DNA of 64,000 nucleotides, taken from positions 806,001-870,000 of the forward strand of contig JADIYY010000001.1 of the NCBI GenBank assembly GCA_016705065.1, in the 5' to 3' direction. The notes beneath the pieces were generated by a model. It did no database searches and was not told where the DNA came from. It worked only from the letters and a program-made list of their open reading frames with translations. This DNA comes from Candidatus Aalborgiella aggregata (GTDB lineage: Bacteria; Pseudomonadota; Gammaproteobacteria; Burkholderiales; Burkholderiaceae_C). Of this stretch, positions 44,462-53,869 are shown piece after piece. The translations under genes were made by a program, and so were the position numbers. Every line of letters begins with the position of its first letter. The first letter of the stretch is position 1.

Positions 44462-44944
44462 ATGCAAACTGGCATTCTCAAACCCGTTCCCCTGCTCGCG
44501 ACCTACCTCAGCTTTCGGCTGAAAGATGGCATAAGCAAATCTACTGCAATGGCTGTACTGAAACAATTGTTTGCGACAGCCGATGGCAGTCGCATGGTAC
44601 TGGGCTTAAGTTTGGGTTTGTGCAACAAACTTGGCATCAAATGTCCCAACGAACTGCATGACTTTCAAATGCCAGTGGGTAGCAAAATCAAAGTTGCTGC
44701 GCAAAATAACGTTGATTTGTTGGTCTGGTTACGCGCCACTGCCAAGCAAGATCGTGGTGATTTAATTCAAATATCGCAACATTTGCAAATGCTCCTCGCC
44801 AACAGCTTTGTTGTGGCGGACGTGGTTGAATCCTTTAAGTACGAAGTTAAACACAGCGCAGAAAGCTTTGATTTGACGGGCTACGAAGATGGCACGAACC
44901 AAAGGGCCAAAGGCAACTCTTGGGCAAAAGAAAACAACCAGTGA
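44462..44944 (+). pseudogene. Truncated DyP-type peroxidase (N-terminal half)
   Basis: 160 codons resembling the N-terminal half of a dye-decolorising peroxidase: QTGILKPVPLLATYLSFRL at the start, the GLSLGL-like segment, VGSKIKVAAQNNVDLLVWLR, and SFDLTGYEDGT, which contains the GxxDG catalytic motif. The frame then changes to QRAKGNSWAKENNQ and stops. The heme-binding C-terminal half, with the proximal His, is absent, and the fdx gene begins 90 bases away on the opposite strand. It begins two bases after the gntR stop. It is likely a remnant, although expression of a short protein cannot be excluded. Confidence 0.7.
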
Positions 44945-45033
44945 GAAACTGCACCAGAGCAGCTGCATGACGGATGCATTTTCAAAATCCAAGCGGCTGA
45001 GAACACAACTTTTTAGCTTATTAATCAACTGGC

Positions 45034-45372
45034 TTAGTGATTCTCTTTGGCGTGATTGATCGAGTACTTTGGAATCTCTACTGTGACATCAGCTTGCGCC
45101 AAAATGGCTTGGCAACTTAGGCGCGATGTAGGGGCTAAACCCCAGGCGCGGTCCAGTAAATCTTCTTCTTCCTCTTCGGGTTCGCCCAAAGATTTGTAGC
45201 CTTCTTTGACGATGACATGGCAGGTGGTGCAAGCTCGGCTCATGTCGCAAGCGTGTTCGATATTGATTTTATTGTCCAACATCGCTTCACAAATGGATGT
45301 GCCAGCGGGCGCTGTGATGGTGGCGCCTGTGGGGCAATATTCGGCGTGTGGAAGTATGGTGATGGTTGGCAT
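45034..45372 (-). CDS. fdx: ISC-type 2Fe-2S ferredoxin
   Basis: A 112-residue ferredoxin of the isc operon. The cluster ligands are seen in HACDMSRACTTCHV (three Cys) and LSCQAI (fourth Cys). The acidic stretch GEPEEEEEDLLDRAWGLAP is typical. It supplies electrons for Fe-S cluster assembly. It is the last gene of the iscRSUA-hscBA-fdx order, 12 bases after hscA, on the minus strand. Confidence 0.95.
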   Translation of the reverse strand: MPTITILPHAEYCPTGATITAPAGTSICEAMLDNKINIEHACDMSRACTTCHVIVKEGYKSLGEPEEEEEDLLDRAWGLAPTSRLSCQAILAQADVTVEIPKYSINHAKENH

Positions 45373-45384
45373 GAATGTGATTCT

Positions 45385-47283
45385 TTATATGGTCTCAATG
45401 TTTTTACCTGCCAAGGCTTTGGCAATGCCGCTGTTCATACGCTGAGCGGCAAAGGCTTCTGTGGCTTGGGCCAATTCTTTGGTGGCAGCCTCTACAACGG
45501 CCGCATCTTCTGATTTTTTTGCTTCCAAAAGTGCAGCAATGTGCGATTCGATGTCTGCCGCCTCCTTTGCTGTCAACAAAGCGCCATCCGCTTCCAACGC
45601 GGTGCGGGTGGCCAGCACCATGCGATCGGCATCGACTCGGGCTTCAATCAAGGCACGGCTTTGCATGTCTTGTTGCGCGGTGCTGAAGCTGTCTTTGAGC
45701 ATGCTGGCGATTTGGTCGTCGCTTAATCCGTATGAGGGTTTGACGGTGATTTGCGATTCCACGCCGCTGACCAATTCTTTGGCTGCCACGCTGAGCAAGC
45801 CATCGGCATCGATGGTGAAGGTGACGCGAATTTTGGCTGCACCTGCCACCATGGGCGGTATACCGCGCAGCTCAAAGCGTGCCAGGCTGCGGCAGTCGGC
45901 CACCAAATCGCGCTCGCCTTGCACCACGTGCAACGCCAAGGCCGTTTGGCCGTCTTTATAAGTGGTGAAATCTTGCGCCATGGCGGTGGGTATAGTTTGG
46001 TTGCGCGGCACAATGCGCTCGACCAGTCCGCCCATGGTTTCAACGCCGAGGCTCAATGGAATCACGTCCAAGAGCAACAAATCCCCTGCTCCACCAGTAC
46101 CGTTGCCCGCCAGTTGATTCGCCTGAATCGCTGCACCCAATGCCACCACTTCGTCTGGGTTCACATTGGTCAAAGGCGCCTTGCCAAACAAATCTGCTAC
46201 GGCTTGCTGAATGTGCGGCATGCGTGTGCTGCCTCCCACCATCACCACACCTTTGATGTCGTCTTTGCTCAGTTTGGCATCACGTAAGGCTTTTTTAACT
46301 GCCGTTAAAGTTTTGTTGGTCAAATCTTGCGTGGCAGCAACGAATTCATCACGGCGGATCTCGATAGGCGTAATATTTATGATTTTTTGGCCTGTAGCCG
46401 GCGTATTGATTGCCTGAGGTGCTATTTTTTCTGTAGCAGATAAAGCCTCTTTACAACGCCTTGCTTCGTGCAATAAAGCAGCTTGTTCGTTTGCGGTTTG
46501 CGGCGTGTATCCAGATTTTTGAGTGATCAAATCCGCCAATACGCGGTCAAAATCATCACCACCCAAGGCTGAGTCGCCACCCGTGGCAATCACTTCAAAC
46601 ACGCCTTGCGTCAAGCGCAGAATCGAAATATCAAAGGTACCACCACCCAGGTCGTAAATGGCATACACACCTTCGGCTGCATTGTCCAAACCATAGGCAA
46701 TGGCGGCGGCTGTGGGTTCGTTGATGAGGCGCAGTACATTGATGCCGGCCAGTTGCGCTGCGTCTTTGGTGGCTTGGCGTTGAGCATCGTCAAAATAGGC
46801 TGGCACGGTGATGACGGCACCATACAAATCATCTAGAAATGAATCTTCAGCGCGGTAACGCAGCGTGGCCAAAATATCGGCACTGATTTCAACAGGAGAC
46901 TTCACGCCCCCTGCTGTGACCACGCTGACCATGCCAGATTGCGACGCATCGAATTTGTAGGGCAACTTTTCGCGATTGGTAATGTCGTTCAAACCACGTC
47001 CCATCAGGCGTTTGACCGATGCGATGGTGTTGACTGAATCAGTGGCGATGTGCTGTAGCGCTTCAAAACCAATTTGCCTTTTGCTCTCGCCATTTTGAGG
47101 TGACAGATAGCGCACTACAGAAGGCAAAATCACGCGCCCTTGTTCATCAGGCAAACACTCAGCAACACTGCTCTTGACCGCAGCCACCAAGGAATGCGTG
47201 GTCCCCAAATCGATACCGACAGCGATGCGCCGCTCGTGCGGGTTGGGCGTTTGGCCGGGTTCGGAGATTTGTAAGAGTGCCAT
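45385..47283 (-). CDS. hscA: Fe-S protein assembly chaperone HscA, with in-frame repeat insertion
   Basis: A 632-residue Hsp70-family chaperone dedicated to IscU. The ATPase domain has VGIDLGTTHSLVAAV, IYDLGGGTFDISIL, and VVMVGGSTRMPHIQ. The substrate domain has LLLDVIPLSLGVETMGG. Residues about 282-304, in the ATPase domain between CKEALS and TPIEIRRDEF, read ATEKIAPQAINTPATGQK and are encoded by a repeat copy at 46372-46438. Relatives lack this segment as I recall them. The frame stays open, and this is an essential-type gene in a complete isc operon, so the insertion is probably tolerated in a surface loop. Confidence 0.95.
   Translation of the reverse strand: MALLQISEPGQTPNPHERRIAVGIDLGTTHSLVAAVKSSVAECLPDEQGRVILPSVVRYLSPQNGESKRQIGFEALQHIATDSVNTIASVKRLMGRGLNDITNREKLPYKFDASQSGMVSVVTAGGVKSPVEISADILATLRYRAEDSFLDDLYGAVITVPAYFDDAQRQATKDAAQLAGINVLRLINEPTAAAIAYGLDNAAEGVYAIYDLGGGTFDISILRLTQGVFEVIATGGDSALGGDDFDRVLADLITQKSGYTPQTANEQAALLHEARRCKEALSATEKIAPQAINTPATGQKIINITPIEIRRDEFVAATQDLTNKTLTAVKKALRDAKLSKDDIKGVVMVGGSTRMPHIQQAVADLFGKAPLTNVNPDEVVALGAAIQANQLAGNGTGGAGDLLLLDVIPLSLGVETMGGLVERIVPRNQTIPTAMAQDFTTYKDGQTALALHVVQGERDLVADCRSLARFELRGIPPMVAGAAKIRVTFTIDADGLLSVAAKELVSGVESQITVKPSYGLSDDQIASMLKDSFSTAQQDMQSRALIEARVDADRMVLATRTALEADGALLTAKEAADIESHIAALLEAKKSEDAAVVEAATKELAQATEAFAAQRMNSGIAKALAGKNIETI
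46372..46438 (-). repeat. Dispersed palindromic repeat, copy 10 (inside hscA)
   Basis: On the coding strand: TGCTACAGAAAAAATAGCA, then CTCAGGCAATCAATACGCCGG, CTACAGGCCAAAAAATC and an AT-rich end ATAAATATT. Sense orientation, translated in the same frame as the glcE copy and the R-M copy at 27618, giving APQAINTPATGQ. Confidence 0.85.
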
Positions 47284-47348
47284 GAAGTCGTGCGGTGTCG
47301 TTAAGGGCTTATAGTTTTCGAGACAATCGGGTATTGTCCCATCAGAAC

Positions 47349-47894
47349 TTACATTTGATCTTGACGCGCCTCAATTTCACCTACAAATCGTGCGACAAAC
47401 ATGAGCGAACGTACCGCATTGGCTGCTGCAACAAAATCGTGTTCAACATCAATGCAATGCTCTATTTTTGATAGCACTTTACGCTGATAATTCGCCGTCT
47501 CTAGCTCAATTTTATCTAAATCTTCAGCCGTTTTGGCGTCTTCCAAGGCTTCGCGCCACTCGATTTGCATCATCATGAAATCAGGTGGCATGGCGGTATT
47601 GGTGTGCGCGTTGATGGGTGCGCCATGTAGTTCACATAAATAGCTGGCGCGCTTCAATGGGTCTTTCAGGCGCGCATACGCTTCGTTGATGCGCACCGAC
47701 CATTGCATGGCAATGCGTTGTGCGGCTGCACCTTGTGCGGAAAATTTATCAGGATGAGCCTGGCGCTGCAAGTCTTTCCACTTGGCGTCTATCGCATTGC
47801 GATCTTGCGCAAACTGTGCAGGAATCTCAAACAGTTCAAAATCAGTGGATTGCAGATTCAAAGGCAAAATGGACAAGGACCTCACCTCGTCCAA
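47349..47894 (-). CDS. hscB: Fe-S protein assembly co-chaperone HscB
   Basis: About 181 residues with an N-terminal J-domain containing FELFEIP, KWKDLQRQAHPDKFSA (HPD motif) and NEAYARLKDPLKRASYLCE, and a C-terminal helical IscU-binding domain (LEDAKTAEDLDKIELETAN). It brings IscU to HscA. Starts are ambiguous: TTG 47894 immediately after the iscA stop, GTG 47885, or a later TTG giving MNLQSTDFEL, which resembles other HscB starts. A 65-bp gap separates it from hscA. Confidence 0.92.
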   Translation of the reverse strand: MDEVRSLSILPLNLQSTDFELFEIPAQFAQDRNAIDAKWKDLQRQAHPDKFSAQGAAAQRIAMQWSVRINEAYARLKDPLKRASYLCELHGAPINAHTNTAMPPDFMMMQIEWREALEDAKTAEDLDKIELETANYQRKVLSKIEHCIDVEHDFVAAANAVRSLMFVARFVGEIEARQDQM

Positions 47895-48218
47895 TTAAAC
47901 ACGGAACGATTCACCGCAACCGCATTTATCGCGTTCGTTGGGGTTGTTGAATTTGAAACCTTCGTTCAAGCCTTCACGTACATAGTCCAATTGCGTGCCA
48001 TCAATATATGCCAAACTCTTTGGATCAACCGCCAACTTGACATTAAAGTTTTCAAAGATGGTGTCTTCGGGCGCAAACTCATCCAAGTATTCCAGCGTGT
48101 AAGCCAAGCCAGAGCAACCAGTTGTTTTAACGCCCAATTTGATGCCCACGCCTTTGCCACGCTTTGTTAAATAGCGTGTCACGTGGCGTGCTGCGGGTTC
48201 GGTAAGAGAAACTGCCAT
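47895..48218 (-). CDS. iscA: Iron-sulfur cluster assembly protein IscA
   Basis: A 107-residue A-type carrier. Cys ligands are in TTGCSGLAY and at the C-terminus in CGCGESF. SYLDEFAPEDTIFE-like and LAYIDGTQLDYV segments match the family. It lies three bases after iscU and directly before hscB on the minus strand. Confidence 0.95.
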   Translation of the reverse strand: MAVSLTEPAARHVTRYLTKRGKGVGIKLGVKTTGCSGLAYTLEYLDEFAPEDTIFENFNVKLAVDPKSLAYIDGTQLDYVREGLNEGFKFNNPNERDKCGCGESFRV

Positions 48219-48221
48219 GTT

Positions 48222-48626
48222 TTAGTTCGCGGCTGTAGCTGTATTGAGGTGTCGTGCTTTGTAATCGTTGACTGCGGCTTTGATGGCGTCTTCCGCCAAG
48301 ATGGAGCAGTGAATTTTGACGGGTGGCAAGGCCAGTTCTTCCGCAATTTCACTGTTTTTCAATGCAGCAGCTTGGTCCAAAGTTTTACCTTTGACCCACT
48401 CGGTCACCAATGAACTCGAAGCAATGGCAGAGCCACAGCCATAAGTTTTGAATCGCGCGTCTTCAATCACGCCGGTTGTAGGATTAACCTTGATTTGCAG
48501 CTTCATCACGTCGCCGCAAGCGGGTGCACCCACCATGCCTGTGCCAACTGAATCATCGCCTTTGTCAAAACTGCCCACGTTGCGGGGGTTTTCGTAGTGG
48601 TCTACCACTTTGTCTGAATATGCCAT
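48222..48626 (-). CDS. iscU: Fe-S cluster scaffold protein IscU
   Basis: A 134-residue scaffold with three conserved Cys (VGAPACGDVM, YGCGSAIASS and KIHCSILAEDA) and the HscA recognition motif LPPVK directly before the third Cys. It receives sulfur from IscS. It lies 12 bases after iscS. The preceding GGAGAAATACC is a good ribosome binding site. Confidence 0.97.
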   Translation of the reverse strand: MAYSDKVVDHYENPRNVGSFDKGDDSVGTGMVGAPACGDVMKLQIKVNPTTGVIEDARFKTYGCGSAIASSSLVTEWVKGKTLDQAAALKNSEIAEELALPPVKIHCSILAEDAIKAAVNDYKARHLNTATAAN

Positions 48627-48638
48627 GGTATTTCTCCT

Positions 48639-49859
48639 TTAATGGGCAGCCCATTGAATGGTGCTGATATCAATGCCGTCTTTGTACATGTCCCACAATG
48701 GGCTCAATTCGCGTAATTTGGCAACATTGAGTTTGATGGTCTCAATTGCGTAATCTATTTCGGCTTCGGTGGTCCAGCGGCCAATGGTCATGCGCAAACT
48801 GCTGTGTGCCAGTTCGTCACTGCGACCCAATGCACGCAAAACGTAGCTGGGCTCTAATGAAGCGGATGTGCAAGCTGAGCCGCTTGAAACCGCCAAGCCT
48901 TTGATGCCCATCATCAGCGATTCGCCTTCCACATAGTTGAAGCTCATGTTCAAATTGTGTGGAATGCGTTGTGTGGCGTGGCCGTTCAAAAACACTTGTT
49001 CCACATCTTTTAAGCCGTTCATCAAACGGTCATGTAGAGTTTGAATGCGTGCATTGTCGGCCGCCATTTCTAATTTGGCGATGCGATATGCCTCACCCAT
49101 GCCCACAATTTGATGTGTCGGCAAAGTGCCTGAGCGCAGTCCGCGTTCATGACCACCACCGTGCATTTGCGCTTCTAAACGCACACGCGGTTTGCGGCGC
49201 ACATACAAAGCGCCTATGCCTTTGGGGCCGTAGGTTTTGTGCGAAGTGAGGCTCATCAAATCAACCGGCAAATTGGCGGTGTCCACATCAATACGACCTG
49301 TGGCCTGCGCAGCATCAACATGAAAAATCACGCCGTGCTCACGGCAAATCTTGCCTATGGCGGCAATGTCTTGCACCACACCGATCTCATTATTGACAAA
49401 CATGACGCTGGCCAAAATGGTATCGGGGCGAATGGCGGCTTTGAACACTTCCAAATTCAACAAACCGTCTGCTTGCACATCCAAATAAGTGACTTCAAAG
49501 CCCTGACGCTCCAACTCACGGCAAGTATCCAGCACGGCTTTGTGCTCGGTTTTGACCGTGATGATGTGCTTGCCCTTGGTTTGATAAAAATGCGCCGCAC
49601 CCTTGATTGCCAAATTGTTAGATTCAGTAGCACCACTGGTCCACACAATTTCACGTGGATCTGCACCAATCAAATCAGCTACTTCACCACGTGCTTTTTC
49701 AACCGCGGCTTCGGCTTCCCAGCCCCAAGCATGGCTGCGAGAAGCGGGGTTGCCAAAGTGTTCACGCAACCACGGAATCATGACGTCGACTACGCGCGGG
49801 TCGCAGGGCGTGGTTGCGCTATAGTCTAAATAGATGGGGAAATGGGGGGTAGAACTCAT
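48639..49859 (-). CDS. iscS: Cysteine desulfurase IscS
   Basis: A 406-residue PLP enzyme that removes sulfur from cysteine. It has IYLDYSATTPCDPRVVDVM at the N-terminus, TSGATESNNLAIKG, HVDAAQATGRIDVD, the PLP lysine in LTSHKTYGPKGIGAL and the active-site Cys loop SSGSACTSASLEPSYV. Its ATG overlaps the iscR stop by four bases. Confidence 0.97.
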   Translation of the reverse strand: MSSTPHFPIYLDYSATTPCDPRVVDVMIPWLREHFGNPASRSHAWGWEAEAAVEKARGEVADLIGADPREIVWTSGATESNNLAIKGAAHFYQTKGKHIITVKTEHKAVLDTCRELERQGFEVTYLDVQADGLLNLEVFKAAIRPDTILASVMFVNNEIGVVQDIAAIGKICREHGVIFHVDAAQATGRIDVDTANLPVDLMSLTSHKTYGPKGIGALYVRRKPRVRLEAQMHGGGHERGLRSGTLPTHQIVGMGEAYRIAKLEMAADNARIQTLHDRLMNGLKDVEQVFLNGHATQRIPHNLNMSFNYVEGESLMMGIKGLAVSSGSACTSASLEPSYVLRALGRSDELAHSSLRMTIGRWTTEAEIDYAIETIKLNVAKLRELSPLWDMYKDGIDISTIQWAAH

Positions 49860-50404
49860 GATATGGTTTGCGATCCGTAAATTTCGCCCAAAGCAAAGAC
49901 CGAATTAGGCGTATTGTTTCGCACGATTTTTTGTATAGGTAAACTTGAAATACCGCGCTTGATCAGCGGGCCTGCAGCAGTTTCTACGCCTTTTTCATGT
50001 TGGTCATCCACCAATTGCTGAAGGGACACAGAATCCAAAAACTCGGTCATTTTAGCGGTTAAGGCTGTCCACAAATCGTGCGTCATGCACCGGCCAGAGC
50101 CTTCGCCGTGGCAGTTTTCGCGACCTTCGCAATGCGTGGCATCCAAAGGTTCATCCACCGACATCACAATGTCTGTTACAGAAATATCTGCCGCTTTGCG
50201 TGCCAATGTATAACCTCCGCCTGGGCCACGAGTGGAATCGACCAACTGTGCGCGGCGCAATTTGCCGAAAAGTTGCTCTAAGTAAGATAATGAAATTTGC
50301 TGGCGTTCGCTGATCGTGGCCAAAGTGACCGGGCCGCTGTTTTGACGCAGCGCCAAATCAATCATCGCTGTCACGGCAAAACGCCCTTTGGTAGTGAGTC
50401 GCAT
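49856..50404 (-). CDS. iscR: Fe-S cluster-binding regulator IscR
   Basis: A 182-residue Rrf2-family regulator of the isc operon. The N-terminus MRLTTKGRFAVTAMIDLAL and winged helix (ISERQQISLSYLEQLFGKLR, GPGGGYTLAR) are typical. The cluster ligands are in CEGRENCHGEGSGRCMTHDLW-like order (three Cys and a His). ATG 50404 is chosen because AAGGAG lies six bases upstream; an upstream TTG at 50419 has no such site. The C-terminal 40 residues are an extension. It probably binds the site at 50466-50490 in its own promoter. Confidence 0.95.
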   Translation of the reverse strand: MRLTTKGRFAVTAMIDLALRQNSGPVTLATISERQQISLSYLEQLFGKLRRAQLVDSTRGPGGGYTLARKAADISVTDIVMSVDEPLDATHCEGRENCHGEGSGRCMTHDLWTALTAKMTEFLDSVSLQQLVDDQHEKGVETAAGPLIKRGISSLPIQKIVRNNTPNSVFALGEIYGSQTIS

Positions 50405-50465
50405 AACTTGCTCCTTCAATCGTTAACTGGTTTAATTACCTTCTATATAAGCTCAAACTTATTAT

Positions 50466-50490
50466 GTTGTCGAGTAATTAACTCAAGTAT
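50466..50490 (-). promoter_or_regulatory. Probable IscR binding site (type 1-like)
   Basis: Read on the minus strand: ATACTTGAGTTAATTACTCG and then ACAAC. The symmetric core GAGT / ACTC with a five-base centre and the flanking ATAC match the known type 1 IscR consensus. It lies about 60 bases upstream of the iscR ATG, consistent with [Fe-S]-IscR repression of the operon. The same gap also separates iscR from the divergent ggt gene. Confidence 0.6.
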
Positions 50491-50577
50491 AACAGAAGTA
50501 GACTAATTTTGTCGGATACTGCCAAAGCACTATTCCCCTACACTCATACAGTCCAATTCGGCTACAGAAAGGTTCTT

Positions 50578-52485
50578 ATGACGCGTTTACCAAATCGATT
50601 GCCCCGGATGATTTTGCTGATTGGGGTGATGGGTGCCCTATTAGGTTGCGCCACCCAAAAGCAGCACACTTTCACCTATTCCCAACCCTTGTTACCTGAA
50701 GTCGCTTCCGGTTATGCCGACAAACCAGGTTGGTCGAGCAAAAAGTTTGCAGTGGCTGCTGCCAACCCTTTGGCTACCGATGCGGGGTATCAAATTCTCA
50801 AAGCGGGTGGCAGTGCGGTGGATGCATCCATTGCCGTGCAAATGGTGCTGGGCTTGGTTGAACCCCAGTCCAGTGGAATTGGTGGTGGCGCTTTCATGCT
50901 GCACCACGATGGCAAGGCCAACGGAAAGATGCAAGCCTTTGACGGACGCGAAACTGCCCCACTAGCAGCATCTGATACTTTATTTATCGGTAAAGATGGC
51001 AAACCGATGCCGTTTACAGAGGCAGTCATTGGCGGGCGATCTGTGGGTGTGCCAGGCACAGTTTGGATGTTGGAATTGGCTCATCAACAACACGGCAAAT
51101 TACCGTGGGCCACCTTGTTTCAACCCGCCATTTCATTAGCAACAGATGGTTTCAAAGTCAGCCCACGATTGAATACATTGTTAAAAAACGAAAAATATCT
51201 GAAGGCTGACCCTGTAGCCGCTGCGTATTTTTATGATGCCAAAGGTGATGCATGGCCTGTTGGTCACGTGCTCAAAAATCCAGCCTACGCCTTGGTGATG
51301 CAACGAATCGCGACACAAGGGGCTAAAGTTTTGCATGAAGGTGACATCGCACAAGCCATCGTTTCCAAAGTGAAAAATCACCCCACTAATGCGGGTTTGC
51401 TGTCCTTGCAAGACCTCGCCAATTACCAAGCCAAGACACGCGTGCCTTTGTGTTTTGATTACGACGTTGCGCCTGAACGCTACCAAATATGCGGCATGCC
51501 ACCACCCAGTTCAGGAGTGATCGCCATCGGGCAAATATTAGGCATCTTGAACAACACCCAAGCGCCTCAAATGCCATTGAATGCGAGTAAACAACCGACT
51601 GTGGATGAGTATTTGAGCCCTGAGTGGTTGCATTTGTACCTAGAAGCATCGCGTTTGGCATTTGCTGACCGTGCACAGTATGTGGCTGATCCAGACTTTG
51701 TCAAAGCACCATTGGACGACTGGGCTAGTTTGATGGATCCGCTGTATTTGACACAGCGTTCCAAACTCATAACCGATACATCCATGAAGACTGCAAAAGC
51801 TGGTCTTCCCACATCGGTTCGTGCCATCAAAACCAGTGTAAACAACCGGTATGCACCCATGCCGGATCAACCTGAGTACGGCACTTCGCATATCAGCATC
51901 ATTGACGCCGATGGCAACGCACTGGCGATGACAACCACCATTGAAGCTGCTTTTGGCTCACAGCAAATGGTCAGTCTCAACCAAGACGGCAAAACACTAT
52001 CGGGTGGATTTCTGTTGAACAACGAATTAACCGATTTCAGTTTCGCACCAACTGGCAGCGACGGCAAACCGATTGCCAACCGGGTAGAACCAGGCAAACG
52101 ACCACGCTCAAGCATGTCACCCACGTTGGTGATCGATAAAACGACAGGCAAAGTCGTCATGAGCGCAGGCAGCCCTGGCGGAGCACTGATTATTCACTTC
52201 ACAGCTAAAACGTTCATCGGTACACTCAATTGGGGCTTGAATGCGCAAGAAGCCATCAACCTGCCTAACTTTGGCTCGCTCAATGGACCCAGCATTTTGG
52301 AAGCCAAGCGATTCTCGCCTGGCGTGGTAGATGCTCTCAAAGCCAAAGGCCATGAAATCCGCGAAGTTGACATGACCAGTGGCCTGCAAGCTATTGAGCG
52401 CACCACTGCGCCAAATTCTTCTAATTACAACGGATTTTTTGGTGGTGCAGACCCTCGTCGTGAGGGGGTGGTGATGGGTGATTGA
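50578..52485 (+). CDS. ggt: Gamma-glutamyltransferase, predicted lipoprotein
   Basis: A 635-residue gamma-glutamyltranspeptidase that cleaves gamma-glutamyl bonds such as in glutathione. ATG 50578 is chosen for the GAAAGG site and the lipoprotein signal with lipobox LLGCAT. The start region AANPLATDAGYQILKAGGSA and IGGGAFMLHH match the large subunit. The nucleophile Thr at the autocleavage site is in YGTSHISIIDADGN, and the SPTLV / AGSPGG region follows. It is divergent from iscR and convergent with boxA. It is probably periplasmic or outer-membrane anchored. Confidence 0.92.
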   Translation: MTRLPNRLPRMILLIGVMGALLGCATQKQHTFTYSQPLLPEVASGYADKPGWSSKKFAVAAANPLATDAGYQILKAGGSAVDASIAVQMVLGLVEPQSSGIGGGAFMLHHDGKANGKMQAFDGRETAPLAASDTLFIGKDGKPMPFTEAVIGGRSVGVPGTVWMLELAHQQHGKLPWATLFQPAISLATDGFKVSPRLNTLLKNEKYLKADPVAAAYFYDAKGDAWPVGHVLKNPAYALVMQRIATQGAKVLHEGDIAQAIVSKVKNHPTNAGLLSLQDLANYQAKTRVPLCFDYDVAPERYQICGMPPPSSGVIAIGQILGILNNTQAPQMPLNASKQPTVDEYLSPEWLHLYLEASRLAFADRAQYVADPDFVKAPLDDWASLMDPLYLTQRSKLITDTSMKTAKAGLPTSVRAIKTSVNNRYAPMPDQPEYGTSHISIIDADGNALAMTTTIEAAFGSQQMVSLNQDGKTLSGGFLLNNELTDFSFAPTGSDGKPIANRVEPGKRPRSSMSPTLVIDKTTGKVVMSAGSPGGALIIHFTAKTFIGTLNWGLNAQEAINLPNFGSLNGPSILEAKRFSPGVVDALKAKGHEIREVDMTSGLQAIERTTAPNSSNYNGFFGGADPRREGVVMGD

Positions 52486-52539
52486 TCAATGTGCCCCAAC
52501 TGAATCTTCAAAGAATTCAACAGATTCCAGTGTAAATGT

Positions 52540-53850
52540 TCAATAGGTTTCCAGGTGCAAGCGCCCTTCTTTTTTGAGCGCTGAACCAACCGCATCCCAC
52601 GACAATCCCGCCTCTTCGGCGATATGACGCAAAGCGGATAGCACTCCCTCTTCCATGCTTTTGAGGCCACAGACGTAAAAACAGGTGTTGGCATCGGCCA
52701 GCAAGGGCGCTAAATCGGCAGCACGCTCACGCATCAAGTCTTGTACATAGCGCTTGGGCTGACCAGGTGTGCGAGAGAAGGCGAAATTATTGTCAATAAA
52801 GTCTTTAGGCAGACTTTGCAATGGTCCAAAATATGGCAATTCTTCTTGCGTTCGTGCACCAAAGAACAATAGCAGTTTGCCACCGTCAAACTTACCGGAC
52901 TGGCGCAAACGCCGACGCCACTCGGTCATGGCACGCATAGGGGCGCTGCCAGTTCCAGTGCAAATCATCACGATATTCGATTTGGGGTGGTTGGGCATCA
53001 AAAAGCTGCTGCCAAACGGACCGATGACCTGAACGGTGTCGCCCACCTTCAAGTCGCACATGTAGTTTGAAGCCACGCCACGCACGGGTTTACCTTGGTG
53101 ATCTGCCAACACGCGTTTGATGGTTAACGACAGGTTGTTGTAGCCGGGCCGCTCGCCATTGCGTGGGCTGGCGATGGAGTATTGGCGGGCGTGGTGCTGT
53201 TTACCATCTGCATCAGCACCTGGCGGCAAGATGCCAATCGACTGACCTTCTAGAACAGGAAACGGCATAGCACCAAAATCTAATACGATGTGGTGGGTAT
53301 CGTAGTCTGCACCGCTGGTTTTACCAACCTCCGTCACCCGCACATTGCCAACGACAGTGGCTGTGATCGGCGATTTCAGACTGTATAAATTGGTGTACGC
53401 ATGGGCAGCCGACCACGGTGGCAAGGTAGCACCATAATTGACATGAATTGCAGAACTTGTGTTCGTGTTGGTTAAAAAAGCGGTATCGACAACTGCTGGC
53501 GATGTGTCTGTTGCAATAAGTGCGGCTTCTACGCTTACATCACCCAAGTGCTCTGCCAATTGCTCAGCACTCAGTTCTGCGGGTAATTCATCCCATGTCA
53601 GCTGCAATTCGATTGAATACGCTTGCTGTCTTGGCATGTTGCGCCAATTGTCAATTGATCCTGTGGGACACGGAGAAATGCAGTCCATGCACAGATTGCA
53701 CTTGGCTGCATCCACCACATAGTTGCGCGAATCATGGGTAATGGCTTGGACAGGGCATATGCTCTCGCACGTGTTGCAGCGAATGCAAATCTCTGGGTCA
53801 ATGAGATGCTGCTTAATCACTGCTGCGCTTGTAGAAGTTGCCATGTCCAT
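52540..53850 (-). CDS. boxA: Benzoyl-CoA 2,3-epoxidase reductase component BoxA
   Basis: A 436-residue reductase that supplies electrons to BoxB. The N-terminal ferredoxin domain has two 4Fe-4S motifs, CIRCNTCESICP and CNLCMDCISPCP. A ferredoxin-NADP reductase-like domain follows with RQYSIASPRNGER (FAD), ICTGTGSAPMRAMTEW and VCGLKSMEEGV. ATG 53850 is preferred because AAGG lies nine bases upstream; upstream starts overlap boxB. It follows boxB by 19 bases on the minus strand. Confidence 0.95.
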   Translation of the reverse strand: MDMATSTSAAVIKQHLIDPEICIRCNTCESICPVQAITHDSRNYVVDAAKCNLCMDCISPCPTGSIDNWRNMPRQQAYSIELQLTWDELPAELSAEQLAEHLGDVSVEAALIATDTSPAVVDTAFLTNTNTSSAIHVNYGATLPPWSAAHAYTNLYSLKSPITATVVGNVRVTEVGKTSGADYDTHHIVLDFGAMPFPVLEGQSIGILPPGADADGKQHHARQYSIASPRNGERPGYNNLSLTIKRVLADHQGKPVRGVASNYMCDLKVGDTVQVIGPFGSSFLMPNHPKSNIVMICTGTGSAPMRAMTEWRRRLRQSGKFDGGKLLLFFGARTQEELPYFGPLQSLPKDFIDNNFAFSRTPGQPKRYVQDLMRERAADLAPLLADANTCFYVCGLKSMEEGVLSALRHIAEEAGLSWDAVGSALKKEGRLHLETY

Positions 53851-53869
53851 AGACAAATACCTTAATACA

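Noticed and set aside
44762..45028. Minus-strand ORF opposite the DyP fragment
   Set aside because: It has no family resemblance and is mostly the complement of the peroxidase remnant.
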